NCBI RefSeq assembly: GCF_009806555.1
Contig: NZ_VUOK01000046.1
Location: 18,551-82,550, forward strand
Source of the DNA: Methylobacterium sp. 2A
Lineage (GTDB): Bacteria > Pseudomonadota > Alphaproteobacteria > Rhizobiales > Beijerinckiaceae
Length of the DNA stretch: 64,000 nucleotides
Direction: 5' to 3'
Both the position numbers and the translations under genes were made by a program. Shown here one piece after another: positions 1 through 8,216 of this stretch (position 1 is its first letter; every line of letters begins with the position of its first letter). The notes beneath the pieces were generated by a model that searched no databases, had not been told where the DNA came from, and worked only from the letters and a program-made list of their open reading frames with translations.

Positions 1-616
1 CCTTGGCGGCTTCCTCGCGCTTGGCGGCCAGCTTGCCCTCGATCTGCTTGGCGTCCTCGCGCTTCTCCTCCGCGGCCCGGGCCGGCCGGGCGGTCATCGG
101 CGCGGCGGCCGGGTTCATGCCCGAGGCATTGTAGACCGGGATCACGATCTGCCGCCCGGGCGTGATCTGGCTCGCGCTGGTCAGGCCGTTGGCCGACAGG
201 ATCGCCGAGGCGGGAACGCCATACCGGGTCGACATCTGGTTCAGGCTGTCGTTCTGCGAGACGGTGATCTGGGTGCCGCCCTGGGCGCTCCAGCCGACCT
301 GCCCGGTCGAGGCGACGCGGGTGGCGGGCGCCGCGGCATGGGTCTGGGCCGGAGGCGCGATACTGGCCGTGCGCGGCGCCGTCGGCGCGCCCAGCGCTTC
401 CGACTGGATGCGGCCGGTGCGGATCGCGGGGGCCGGCTTGAGGCTGCCGTCGGGCAGGCTGCCGGTGGCCGAGGGCTCCGAGTCGAATGGATTCGAGAAC
501 GGGTTGCTCAACCGCGATGCATCCGACGAACAGGCGGCCGCCGCCCCGCCGATGATGCCGATGAGGGCGACCCGCGACAGCGTCCGCAACATCCGACCCT
601 TACCGCGCACCCGCAT
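1..616 (-). CDS. LysM-domain lipoprotein, probable NlpD-type M23 peptidase (cut by window edge)
   Basis: The first ~205 residues are visible and the C-terminal part lies off the left edge. The N-terminus has a hydrophobic stretch (VALIGIIGGAAA) followed by ACSSD, a lipobox-like signal, so it is probably an outer-membrane lipoprotein. A low-complexity Ala/Pro region leads to one LysM motif (from TQITVSQNDSLNQMSTRYGV to PGRQIVIPVYN) that should bind peptidoglycan. The visible end is Lys/Glu/Ala-rich, as in the linker before an M23 (LytM) domain in NlpD-like division proteins. The peptidase domain is inferred from this architecture and is not seen. An alternative in-frame start lies at 592. Confidence 0.8.
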   Translation of the reverse strand, partial: MRVRGKGRMLRTLSRVALIGIIGGAAAACSSDASRLSNPFSNPFDSEPSATGSLPDGSLKPAPAIRTGRIQSEALGAPTAPRTASIAPPAQTHAAAPATRVASTGQVGWSAQGGTQITVSQNDSLNQMSTRYGVPASAILSANGLTSASQITPGRQIVIPVYNASGMNPAAAPMTARPARAAEEKREDAKQIEGKLAAKREEAAK

Positions 617-807
617 CGACGCACCCGTTTGCCTGACGCAACCTGATGCCCCAATGAAGACGGATTCAGGTTAAGCAACCGTTCCCGTGCCGCGTGACTG
701 CATCCCTTGCGCGAAGGGCGACAGAGGATTTTCGCTGTATTCGCCGGATGATCGTGGGGGCCGCGACCGTGCCTTTTCCGCACCGATCGGCACCCCATCT
801 CGAAGGG

Positions 808-1362
808 ATGTTTACCATCCGCGCCGCCCGCGCCAGCCTCTGCGACCTGCCCGGGATCGAAACCCCGCGCCTGTCGATCGCGGCTTTGCGGCCCGAGGAT
901 GCGGATGCCCTGCGCCGGCTCACGGACGATCCCGCCATCACCGCCGCGGTGGATTTCCTGCCCGCGCGGTTCACCCTGCAGGACGCCGAGGATCTGATTC
1001 TCAGCGGGCGGCGGGGGCAGGACCGGTTTCTCGGCGCCTGGCGGCGCGAAGCCGGCGCCGCGGACCCATCCGCCGGGTCCGCAGGCCGTGAACTCATCGG
1101 CGTCGTGGGCACGCATCTGCGCGGCGCGGGCACGATCGAGATCGGCTACTGGATCGGCGGCGCCGCGCGCGGGCGCGGATTCGCGTTCGAGGCGGTCTCG
1201 GCGATCATCGGCCTTCTCGCCAAGCGCTTCCCGAGCCGAACCATCGTGGCGGAGTGCCGGCCCGCCAACGTCGCGTCATGGGAGCTTCTGAGGAAGCTCG
1301 GCTTCCGCGACACGGGCGAGGAAGGACATCGGCCGGGCCGGCGGCTGCTCCGGCGCAGCTAG
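808..1362 (+). CDS. GNAT-family N-acetyltransferase (RimJ/RimL-like)
   Basis: About 184 residues. The N-terminus has the RimJ/RimL opening IETPRLSIAALRPEDADAL, the middle has IGYWIGGAARGRGFAFEA (the acetyl-CoA binding A motif, with R-G-x-G-F/Y-A), and the end has a NVASWELLRKLGFRDTGE block typical of the family. It should transfer an acetyl group from acetyl-CoA to an amine; the substrate cannot be read from the sequence. The frame is open upstream with a GTG at 694 and an ATG at 748. The ATG at 808 was preferred because it gives the usual family length, but no start has a good ribosome binding site. Confidence 0.8.
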   Translation: MFTIRAARASLCDLPGIETPRLSIAALRPEDADALRRLTDDPAITAAVDFLPARFTLQDAEDLILSGRRGQDRFLGAWRREAGAADPSAGSAGRELIGVVGTHLRGAGTIEIGYWIGGAARGRGFAFEAVSAIIGLLAKRFPSRTIVAECRPANVASWELLRKLGFRDTGEEGHRPGRRLLRRS

Positions 1363-1405
1363 ACCCATCTTCCGACCGGAGACGCTCAGCCCGCGCGCTC
1401 GTCGC

Positions 1406-1717
1406 TCAGGCGGCGACGGCGGTCTCGGCTACCGGCGCTTCGACGGCTTTGCGCTGCTTCTTCTTCCGCCGCTTGCCGATCGTCATGGGCGGCTCGTCGG
1501 AGGGTATACGCTCGGCGAGCGCGAATCGGTGCAGCGCATCGAGGGTCTGTGCGTCCTGAGACCGGGCCTCGATCAACGCGTAGAAGGCCGCGCGCACGAT
1601 ATCCTTCTTCGACGCCTCGGGATGGCTCGCGCGGACAGCCGCACGCAACGCCTTCGGCGTCATGCCCGGCGCTGCCAAGCTCCACAGAGCTGCCGACAAG
1701 GCTTCCATCGAAGTCAT
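1406..1717 (-). CDS. Hypothetical small protein, basic patch near C-terminus
   Basis: 103 residues, family not recognised. The N-terminal ~70 residues look like a small all-helical domain (ALSAALWSLAAPGMTPKALR, then KKDIVRAAFYALIEARS). A strongly basic run (KRRKKKQRK) and an Ala/Val-rich tail follow. The basic patch could bind nucleic acid, but nothing else supports that. An AGGGA sits nine bases ahead of the in-frame ATG at 1708, which may be the real start. It converges with the acetyltransferase gene on the other strand. Confidence 0.6.
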   Translation of the reverse strand: MTSMEALSAALWSLAAPGMTPKALRAAVRASHPEASKKDIVRAAFYALIEARSQDAQTLDALHRFALAERIPSDEPPMTIGKRRKKKQRKAVEAPVAETAVAA

Positions 1718-1931
1718 TCCCTAATCCCCGATCCGGCTGGAGCCGGCCCGGACCGAGATCTACATGACGCAGCCGTGACGTTTCAAGAGAAAATCTGTTT
1801 ACATTAGCCGGATGTCAAGATCAGATCTTGAAAACGAAGATCCTCCTTCAGCATCAATACTCGCAAAGCGCATACATACGCGCAGCATAATTCTGGCCAT
1901 GGAATGCGTCTGAGCTTCACCGGCGACAAAT

Positions 1932-1960
1932 AAAAAAGCCCCCGGCTCGCGCCGAGGGCT
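1932..1960 (-). terminator. Rho-independent terminator of the porin gene
   Basis: Read on the minus strand, a 9-bp GC-rich stem (GCCCTCGGC / GCCGGGGGC, one G-T pair) with a short loop is followed directly by TTTTTTA. It lies 36 bases beyond the stop of the outer-membrane barrel gene. Nothing else was seen in the rest of 1718-1996. Confidence 0.85.
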
Positions 1961-1996
1961 TCGTGCGGCCGCCTCAGCGGCCGGGATGGGACAGAC

Positions 1997-3283
1997 TCAG
2001 AAGGTGATGCCGGTCTCGACCATGTAGCGGTCCTGCGAGGTCCGGTTGCCCGTCCGGCCGAAGCCGGTACCGGGCGTGAACAGGCCCGCGTCGTCGATGC
2101 TGGCCTTGGTGATCCCGCCGAGTTCGACGTGGGCGTACTCCACCCGGAAGAAGAAGCGGTCGAAGGTGAAGGTCGGCGTCACGGTCACCGAGAACGCGTT
2201 GCTGCCGGCGCCGAAGCCGAGCAGGTTCGTTGTCCCGGAGCCGCGGACGCCCGTCTGCTCCGTGTACTCGATGCGGCCGGCCAGCGAGAAATTGTCGGTG
2301 AACGAATAGGCCGCCAGCAGAGCGCCGCTATAGGTCGAGGCGGAGGTGTAGATCCCGACCCGCGGGTCCCGCTCGACATTCGTGAACTGGAAGTACGGCG
2401 ACACGATCCACGGACCGTTCGCGTAGGTGTAGTTGATGTCGAAGATGCCGCTATTCTGCTGCAGGTAGGGCGTCGCGAACTGGTAGCGCGGGCTGCGGAC
2501 CAGCGCGTTGGTCCGGCCGAGGTTCAGGCCGCCGTTGACGCCGATCGTGTTGTAGTCGTCCAGCTTGTAGGCGACGTTACCGGTGAACCACGTGATCTCG
2601 TTGGAGAAGAACCCGTCCGTGCCGGCGAGCGACACCGAGAGCGGGCCGCTGCTGTAGTTGACCTGCACGCCCTGGTTGATGAAGTTCTCCTGCACGAACA
2701 GCAGGCCGCGGTTGATGTTCAGGTTCTGATAGGTGAACAGCAGCTCGGTGCCGATCAGGGTGAACATCCGGCCGCCCTGGACCGACCACTCGTCATTGAT
2801 CTGGATCTTGCCATAGGCGACCGGGACCGGGCCGAACAGCAGATCGGTCTGCGTGAAGGTCGCGAGGGTCGGGAAACCGAGCTGCGGGACCGAGTAGCCG
2901 CCCGCCTGCACGTAGAACTGGAACCCGCCCTCGGGCTTCTGGATGACGCCCTGGATGTTCGAGAAGTCGAACCGCGCCGCCCGATCCCGGTCGTTCGGCG
3001 CTGCCGGCGTCGAGAACGAGGCGAAGGGATTCGTCTGCGTGTAGCCGTAGCCGGTGATGGCACCGCCGACATAGAGGTCGCCGAGCGGGCCGGCGGCGAA
3101 GCAGGTCGGGGTCGGGTTGGCCTTGATCACGCCGCCATAGGTCGGGCCCAGCAGCGTTGCCTTGCAGGGCTCGGCCGGGGGTGCGACGGGGGCGGGGGCG
3201 GGCGCCGCCAGATCGGCCGCCAGGATGCTGGTCGAGGACAGCAGGACAGCAGCAAAGCCGGCCAGGGTGGATCGCGTCAGCAT
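1997..3283 (-). CDS. Outer-membrane beta-barrel protein (porin-2/OmpL-like)
   Basis: 428 residues. It has a Sec signal peptide (LAGFAAVLLSSTSILA, cleavage near AADLAAP), a Pro/Ala-rich linker, then alternating amphipathic strands with many aromatic girdle residues, ending in the outer-membrane C-terminal signature VETGITF. Blocks such as GGRMFTLIGTELLFTYQN and FVQENFINQGVQV resemble the BBP_2 (OmpL-like) porin group as I know it. It should form a diffusion channel in the outer membrane, solute unknown. The start at 3283 places the signal peptide at the N-terminus; the frame stays open upstream to 3355. It is monocistronic, with its own terminator. Confidence 0.85.
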   Translation of the reverse strand: MLTRSTLAGFAAVLLSSTSILAADLAAPAPAPVAPPAEPCKATLLGPTYGGVIKANPTPTCFAAGPLGDLYVGGAITGYGYTQTNPFASFSTPAAPNDRDRAARFDFSNIQGVIQKPEGGFQFYVQAGGYSVPQLGFPTLATFTQTDLLFGPVPVAYGKIQINDEWSVQGGRMFTLIGTELLFTYQNLNINRGLLFVQENFINQGVQVNYSSGPLSVSLAGTDGFFSNEITWFTGNVAYKLDDYNTIGVNGGLNLGRTNALVRSPRYQFATPYLQQNSGIFDINYTYANGPWIVSPYFQFTNVERDPRVGIYTSASTYSGALLAAYSFTDNFSLAGRIEYTEQTGVRGSGTTNLLGFGAGSNAFSVTVTPTFTFDRFFFRVEYAHVELGGITKASIDDAGLFTPGTGFGRTGNRTSQDRYMVETGITF

Positions 3284-3506
3284 GGAATCGCAGCTCGTTG
3301 GTGTTCGCCTACGGTCAAGCTGACACCGACGCGCCCGTGGTACAAAATCAAACATATGGCAATTGCATAGTTTTTGGGCATTTTCACATCGGCGCGATCA
3401 GTCACCGCTCAAATGTGTCTTTGCGGCAACAAGAGCTACCCGGGCAACGCTTTCTACTTCCCGTTGATTTAAATCGGTCGTTCGCCGATCGGCCTAAGCT
3501 GCCGAG

Positions 3507-4355
3507 TCAGGTGTTGGGACCGATCGGATCGCAGCGAAATCCTCCGACGTCATGCCGGGCGAGGCGCTCCGCGAGGGCCGGCAGAACCACGAGGGCCTCC
3601 TCGGCGAGGCGCCAGGGCGGATTGACGACGACCAGCCCGCTGCCGGTCAACCGGGTCGGATCGTCGGGTCGATCGATCAGCAGGTCGAGGCGCAAAGCCG
3701 GGCGGGGCAGAGCGCCGTGGAGATCCCGAATCATGCGATCGAGGGCGGCCGCATCCTTGATCGGGTACCACGCGAGAAATACGCCGGTCGGCCATTTCGT
3801 CACGGCCCGGACCAAGTGGGCGCCGATCCGCTCGATCTCGCCGGGCACCTCGTAGGGCGGGTCGATCAGCACGAGGCCGCGCCGCTCGGGGGGCGGGATC
3901 TGAGCGTTGACCGCGGTCCAGCCGTCGAGGCTCATGACCTTCGTGCGCGAATCACGCGCGTAGCGCGCCCGCAGGGTGGCGGCATCCGCCGGGTGCAGTT
4001 CGACGAAGACGCCCTTGTCGCCGGGCCTCAGGGCTTCACGGATCACGGCGGGCGAGCCGGGATAGGCGGTGGCGCCGTACCGCGCCTGCACCGCCGCCAC
4101 CGCGTCCCGGTAGGGGGCGAGCAGCGCCTCGACATCCGGCGCAAAGGGGGCCTCCATCCGGCCCCAGCCGTCCCGCCATTCGCCAGTACGGGACGCCTCG
4201 TCGGCCGCGAGATCGTAGACTCCGAGGCCCGCGAAGGCGTCGAGCGCCCGGAACGGCTTCTCCTTGAGCCGCAGATGATCGAGCACCCGTGCGAGTATGA
4301 GGTGCTTGAGCACGTCGGCGTGGTTGCCGGCGTGGAAGGCGTGCCGATAATTCAT
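3507..4355 (-). CDS. rlmJ: 23S rRNA (adenine(2030)-N6)-methyltransferase RlmJ
   Basis: 282 residues, matching the ~280 of E. coli RlmJ. The diagnostic N-terminus MNYRHAFHAGNHADVLKH is present, followed by the SAM-binding region (ALDAFAGLGVYDL) and the N6-adenine methyltransferase catalytic motif DPPYE in LVLIDPPYEVPGEIERI. The enzyme methylates A2030 of 23S rRNA in the cytoplasm. The start at 4355 is fixed by this family N-terminus; the open frame runs upstream into the RNase T2 gene but that part is not coding in this frame. The RNase T2 gene begins upstream on the same strand, 56 bases away. Confidence 0.95.
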   Translation of the reverse strand: MNYRHAFHAGNHADVLKHLILARVLDHLRLKEKPFRALDAFAGLGVYDLAADEASRTGEWRDGWGRMEAPFAPDVEALLAPYRDAVAAVQARYGATAYPGSPAVIREALRPGDKGVFVELHPADAATLRARYARDSRTKVMSLDGWTAVNAQIPPPERRGLVLIDPPYEVPGEIERIGAHLVRAVTKWPTGVFLAWYPIKDAAALDRMIRDLHGALPRPALRLDLLIDRPDDPTRLTGSGLVVVNPPWRLAEEALVVLPALAERLARHDVGGFRCDPIGPNT

Positions 4356-4411
4356 GCGAGCGCGGTGAAGCGGATCCGGCGGCCCGGGTCCAGCGCCTGG
4401 GCCTGAAAAAC

Positions 4412-5074
4412 TCAGCGCGCGGCGTCGAGGGTGATCTCCGGCGCCCGGCAATTGCCGCGGGCGACCTCCGGACAGGGCGTGAAACCCTTCAGGTCCTTTC
4501 CGAAGCAGATCCGGACTTCCTGCAACTGCCCCCGGGTGCAGGTGACCGCCATCATGTCGGGGCGCAGGCCGCGATTGGCGGCCACGAACTGCCGGGCGAT
4601 CTCGATCGGCGCCAGGGTCTGCGGCGGGCCGCCGCCCTTGAGGGTATCCGGGATCGTCACAGCCAGCCGGGCATCCCGCGCCGCCGCGAAATAGGCCGCC
4701 GGATCGAGCCCAGAGCAGGTGCCGTGCTTGCGCCATTCGTGGCGGGCCAGCCCTTCGCTCGGATAGACCTGACCAGCCACCTCGATCGCCTGCCGGGTCG
4801 GCGCGCGTTCCACGGCGGAGCAGTTCTCGGGATAGCCCCGGCTGTATTGCGGCCACAGACCGTGGACGACGAATCCGAGCCCGCGGCCCGGCGCGCATTG
4901 GACGTCATCCCGGCGCTCGCCCGCGCCAGCGCAGTAGGTCGGCGACCACGACAGAGCCAGCACGTAGAAGTCGAATTCGCCCGGCGTGCTTCGGCGGGCG
5001 AAGCCGCCGTAATCCTGGGCGGCGGCCGGGCCGGCGAGCAGCAGGGCGGCGAGGCAGGCGGCCCCAGCGCGCAT
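4412..5074 (-). CDS. Secreted ribonuclease T2 family protein
   Basis: 220 residues with a signal peptide (CLAALLLAGPAAAQ, cleavage about residue 20). Both catalytic signatures of RNase T2 are intact: CAS I as FVVHGLWPQY (His71) and CAS II as HEWRKHGTC (His112, Glu113, Lys116, His117). Several cysteines suit disulfides. The enzyme should cleave single-stranded RNA via 2',3'-cyclic phosphates in the periplasm or outside the cell, for example for phosphate scavenging. It lies 16 bases after a second secreted protein gene on the same strand, so the two probably share a transcript. Confidence 0.92.
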   Translation of the reverse strand: MRAGAACLAALLLAGPAAAQDYGGFARRSTPGEFDFYVLALSWSPTYCAGAGERRDDVQCAPGRGLGFVVHGLWPQYSRGYPENCSAVERAPTRQAIEVAGQVYPSEGLARHEWRKHGTCSGLDPAAYFAAARDARLAVTIPDTLKGGGPPQTLAPIEIARQFVAANRGLRPDMMAVTCTRGQLQEVRICFGKDLKGFTPCPEVARGNCRAPEITLDAAR

Positions 5075-5090
5075 CGTCAGGCTCGCACCG

Positions 5091-5552
5091 TCAGGGGCGC
5101 GCCATCCGGCAGGCGGTGGCGTAGGCGTAGGCCAGTTCGCGGTCCAGCCCGTGGACGCAGAACTCGACACCCCAGGTCGCGCCGATGATGCCGAGGCTCT
5201 CGCGGACCGAGTAGTCGACCTTGCGGCGCACGCCATCGGAGGTCGTGACGGTCGCGGTGCAGAAGCGGCGCGGGTAGGTGTCGAGCCCCCAGGGGCGCCA
5301 CGCGGTGCGCTCGATCGTGTCGAAGGACAGGATCGTCATCGACGAATTCCAGAACTTCGCCTCCTTCTCGGCGAAGTTGGTCGAGACCCGCTCCAGCACC
5401 GACGGGTCCTGGCAGCCGGGGATCTGCGCGTCGAAGGGGAATTCCCGCTCCTCGGCCGGCTCGATATCCTCGCGCGCCGAGCGGGCCAGAGCCGGCTGTG
5501 CCAGGGCGATGAGAGCCAGCCCGAGGGCGAGGCCGTGACGGATCGAACGCAT
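5091..5552 (-). CDS. Conserved secreted protein of unknown function
   Basis: 153 residues. A signal peptide (GLALGLALIALAQPALA) is followed by a mature domain with Cys pairs and aromatic-rich strands (RTAWRPWGLDTYPRRFCTATV). An acidic segment (REDIEPAEEREFPFD) follows the cleavage site. It resembles small periplasmic proteins found across Rhizobiales, but I do not recognise a function. The start at 5552 puts the signal peptide first. Its close placement ahead of the RNase T2 gene suggests co-expression; a direct partnership is only a guess. Confidence 0.75.
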   Translation of the reverse strand: MRSIRHGLALGLALIALAQPALARSAREDIEPAEEREFPFDAQIPGCQDPSVLERVSTNFAEKEAKFWNSSMTILSFDTIERTAWRPWGLDTYPRRFCTATVTTSDGVRRKVDYSVRESLGIIGATWGVEFCVHGLDRELAYAYATACRMARP

Positions 5553-5730
5553 GGCGCGGGCCTCGGGGGATGTAGGGTCCTGCATCCCGGGACGATGACC
5601 CGGCTGCGCCGTCAGTCAAGCTCCGGCAGCGATTCGGCGGTGGTTTAATATCCCGTGCGGCGCGGCCGCTACAGTGGTCCACCGGTCGTGCTGACGGCCT
5701 GAGTACCGGCAGTAACAGCGTGATTTTGCC

Positions 5731-6720
5731 TCAGTAGATCGGCCCGGTACCGGGTGACGGCGCGCCGAGCTGGAGCGGCTCGTCGTAGCCCTCTGTGGCT
5801 TCCGCGGGAGCGGCCGTCGCGACGTGCGGCGCAGGCCGCACCGGCGGCGCCGAGGTGTAGGCCGTGGCCGCGGGCGGGCGCGCCGGGGCGCGGGCGACCT
5901 GCGTCGGGCTCGCCGCCTTCGACATCGGCGCGACGCCGTAGGGATCGTCCTCCTCGATCTCCACCGGGGCCTGCGGGGCGGCGGGCTGGCGCGGCGGCGG
6001 CACCGGGCGCGACAGCGGCCGCTCGACGCCGGCGCCGAGCTGCGGCGTGAACTTGATCAGCGGCTGGCAGATCCGCCTCAGCCCCCGCGGGTCATGCCGG
6101 GCGAGGTCCACGTGGATGTGGTCGTAGTGGAATACGTTCGAGCCGGGCGCCAGCACCGTGGTGAAGCGCTGGCAGGCCCCCAGAAAAATCTCGCGCAGAA
6201 AACCCTGCTCGGCCTCCGTGCCGCGCCAGCCGCCCTTCACGGTGATCACGTGCCCGTCGGCGAGCTTCACCGACATCAGGTCGACCGCATTGCCGAAGCC
6301 GTGCTCGGAAAGCTTGGCGCCGGGCTGGTTGTTGCGGCCGCGGCAGGAATAGGAGCCCGCGTTGATCTCCACCACCGGCACGCCGAAATAGAGGTTGGCG
6401 GCGGGCTGGATCGTGTCGGCGAGCCATGCCTCGGCCTCGGCCAGAGCCGGACAGCCGAGGGTCATCCGCTGCTTCAGCACGACGGAGCCGCCGCCGAGCC
6501 GCGTCACCCGGAAGGGCTGCTGCATGCCGCACGGACCCGGACCATCCATCGCCGCCACCGGCGTGACGAATTCGGTGGGTTCCACCAGCTTCTTGGCCAG
6601 GCAGACCTGCTCCGCCTGATCGCGCCACGGTTCGCGTCGCTCGAAATGGTTGATCGAGCACGCGGTGAGCCCCGCGCCGAACAGCGCCAGGGCCGATAAC
6701 AGGGATACGCCACGCCACAT
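5731..6720 (-). CDS. Extensin-like lipoprotein, putative LAS-type zinc peptidase
   Basis: 329 residues. It begins with a lipoprotein signal (ALALFGAGLTACS, lipobox Cys) and carries the bacterial 'extensin-like C-terminus' domain over about residues 25-220. Within it, SEHGFGNAVDL and HYDHIHVDL give the His-x6-Asp and His-x-His arrangement of LAS-family D,D-peptidases such as MepA, so a zinc peptidoglycan hydrolase is a reasonable inference. The last ~100 residues are Pro/Ala-rich and probably disordered. It is followed by an empty ~145-base gap. Confidence 0.82.
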   Translation of the reverse strand: MWRGVSLLSALALFGAGLTACSINHFERREPWRDQAEQVCLAKKLVEPTEFVTPVAAMDGPGPCGMQQPFRVTRLGGGSVVLKQRMTLGCPALAEAEAWLADTIQPAANLYFGVPVVEINAGSYSCRGRNNQPGAKLSEHGFGNAVDLMSVKLADGHVITVKGGWRGTEAEQGFLREIFLGACQRFTTVLAPGSNVFHYDHIHVDLARHDPRGLRRICQPLIKFTPQLGAGVERPLSRPVPPPRQPAAPQAPVEIEEDDPYGVAPMSKAASPTQVARAPARPPAATAYTSAPPVRPAPHVATAAPAEATEGYDEPLQLGAPSPGTGPIY

Positions 6721-6829
6721 GACCCGGACGATGCGCACTTTCCCGTAAAGCGTTCGTATACGCCGTTTCCCGAATGCCGCGCCCTGTGGCTCTGTTGACA
6801 GAGGCCCCCTCCGGAGCACTGAATACAAA

Positions 6830-8059
6830 ATGCTCTCGCTCCTCGACCTCCGCGCCCGCATCGACGCGGGCACCCTGACGCCCGCGGGCGCGATCGACCT
6901 CTGCCGGGCGGCGATCGCCGCCCGGGAGCCGGAACTGCACGCCTTCGTCACCCTCGACGCGGCGCCCGCGATCCCGGAGACGGGGCCGCTCGCCGGGATC
7001 GCGGTGGGCGTGAAGGACATCATCGACAGCGCCGGCCTGCCGACCCAGATGGGCTCGTCGATCTACCAGGGCTGGCACCCGCGGGGAGATGCGGCCGTGG
7101 TGGCGCGGCTGAAGGGCCTCGGCGCGGTGGCGCTCGCCAAGACCACCACCACGGCCTTCGCCAGCAGCGATCCGACCGCGACGGTCAACCCGCGCGATCC
7201 CGGCCACACGCCCGGCGGCTCGTCTGCGGGATCGGCCGCCGCGGTCGGGGCCGGGATGTTGCCGCTGGCGCTGGGCACGCAGACGGCCGGCTCGGTGATC
7301 CGGCCCGCGAGCTATTGCGGCTGCGCGGCGGTGAAGCCGTCCTTCCGGCTGATCCCGACCGTCGGCGTGAAGACCTATTCCTGGGCGCTCGACACGGTCG
7401 GCCTGTTCGCCGCCGGGGTCGCGGACGTCGCCCACGCCCTGGCGCTGGTGACCGGCCGGCCGCAGATCGCGGGGGCGGAGACGGGATCGGCGCCCCGCAT
7501 CGGCCTCGTCCGGCAGGATTTCGCCGAAGCGCCCGAGCCGGAGGCCGAGGCCGCGCTGGCGCGCGCCCGGCAGGCGGCCGAACGCGCCGGCGCTCAGGTC
7601 ACCGACCTCGCGCTGCCGCCCGCATTGGCCGAAGCCTGGGAGCGCCACCGCATCATCCAGAACTACGAGGGCCGGTTGGCGCTCGCCTGGGAGTACGACA
7701 CGCAGGCCGAATCCCTGCCGCCCCTCGTCCGGGCGCATCTCGATGCGGGCGCGGCGATCGCACCGGCCGCGTATGACGATGCCCGCCGCCACGCCCACCG
7801 GGCCCGCCGGGTGCTGAAGGACCTGTTCGCCGATTACGACGCGATCCTGACGTTTTCCGCGCCGGGGCCGGCGCCCGCGACGCTCGCCTCGACGGGCGAT
7901 CCGCGCTTCAACCAGCTCTGGACGCTGATGGGCGTGCCCTGCGTGAACGTGCCGGTGCCTGGCGACCAGCTCCCGATCGGCGTCCAGGTGATCGGCCGCT
8001 TCGGCGACGACGGACGGGCACTGGCGGTCGCCGGGCTGATCGAGGACGCGCTCCGCTAG
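6830..8059 (+). CDS. Amidase-signature hydrolase, malonamidase E2-like
   Basis: 409 residues, complete. The amidase-signature core is present: the catalytic lysine in GIAVGVKDI (Lys62), the Ser-rich loop GGSSAGSAA with the cis-Ser (Ser131), and the nucleophile in TAGSVIRPA (Ser155). These positions coincide with the Lys62/Ser131/Ser155 triad of rhizobial malonamidase E2, and the length is close as well. It should hydrolyse a small amide or act as an aryl-acylamidase; the exact substrate is unknown. It reads away from the extensin-like gene and converges with the permease gene across a hairpin repeat. Confidence 0.88.
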   Translation: MLSLLDLRARIDAGTLTPAGAIDLCRAAIAAREPELHAFVTLDAAPAIPETGPLAGIAVGVKDIIDSAGLPTQMGSSIYQGWHPRGDAAVVARLKGLGAVALAKTTTTAFASSDPTATVNPRDPGHTPGGSSAGSAAAVGAGMLPLALGTQTAGSVIRPASYCGCAAVKPSFRLIPTVGVKTYSWALDTVGLFAAGVADVAHALALVTGRPQIAGAETGSAPRIGLVRQDFAEAPEPEAEAALARARQAAERAGAQVTDLALPPALAEAWERHRIIQNYEGRLALAWEYDTQAESLPPLVRAHLDAGAAIAPAAYDDARRHAHRARRVLKDLFADYDAILTFSAPGPAPATLASTGDPRFNQLWTLMGVPCVNVPVPGDQLPIGVQVIGRFGDDGRALAVAGLIEDALR

Positions 8060-8090
8060 CGCGACCAAATCACGGGTTCCCAAAGGGCGA

Positions 8091-8213
8091 GCCCTTTGGC
8101 GGGGTGTCGGGGCGGAGCCCGACATCGGTCGAAGACCGACAATCGGGCTTCGCCCGAGCCCCGCAGGGTTCCACCCTGCACCCGCGAAAGGTCCCGGACC
8201 TTTCGAAACCGGG
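8091..8213. repeat. Multi-hairpin dispersed repeat, copy 1
   Basis: A ~120-bp block of consecutive short stem-loops: AAAGGGC/GCCCTTT, a GGTCgaaGACC loop, a CGGGCttcGCCCG loop, GCAGGGTtccACCCTGC, and AAAGGTCC/GGACCTTT. A second copy with the same hairpin order lies at 37102-37214; copy 1 has the extra GGTC/GACC hairpin. It lies between convergent genes, ending 4 bases from the permease stop codon, so it may act as a two-way transcription terminator. Confidence 0.8.
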
Positions 8214-8216
8214 ACC

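Noticed and set aside
2129..3370. 413-residue plus-strand open frame opposite the porin gene
   Set aside because: Antisense frame kept open by high GC; Arg/Gly/Ala-rich with no domain, while the minus strand carries a clear signal peptide and beta-barrel.
6092..8125. 677-residue minus-strand open frame across the amidase gene
   Set aside because: Composition is a GC artefact; it spans two well-supported genes in other frames.
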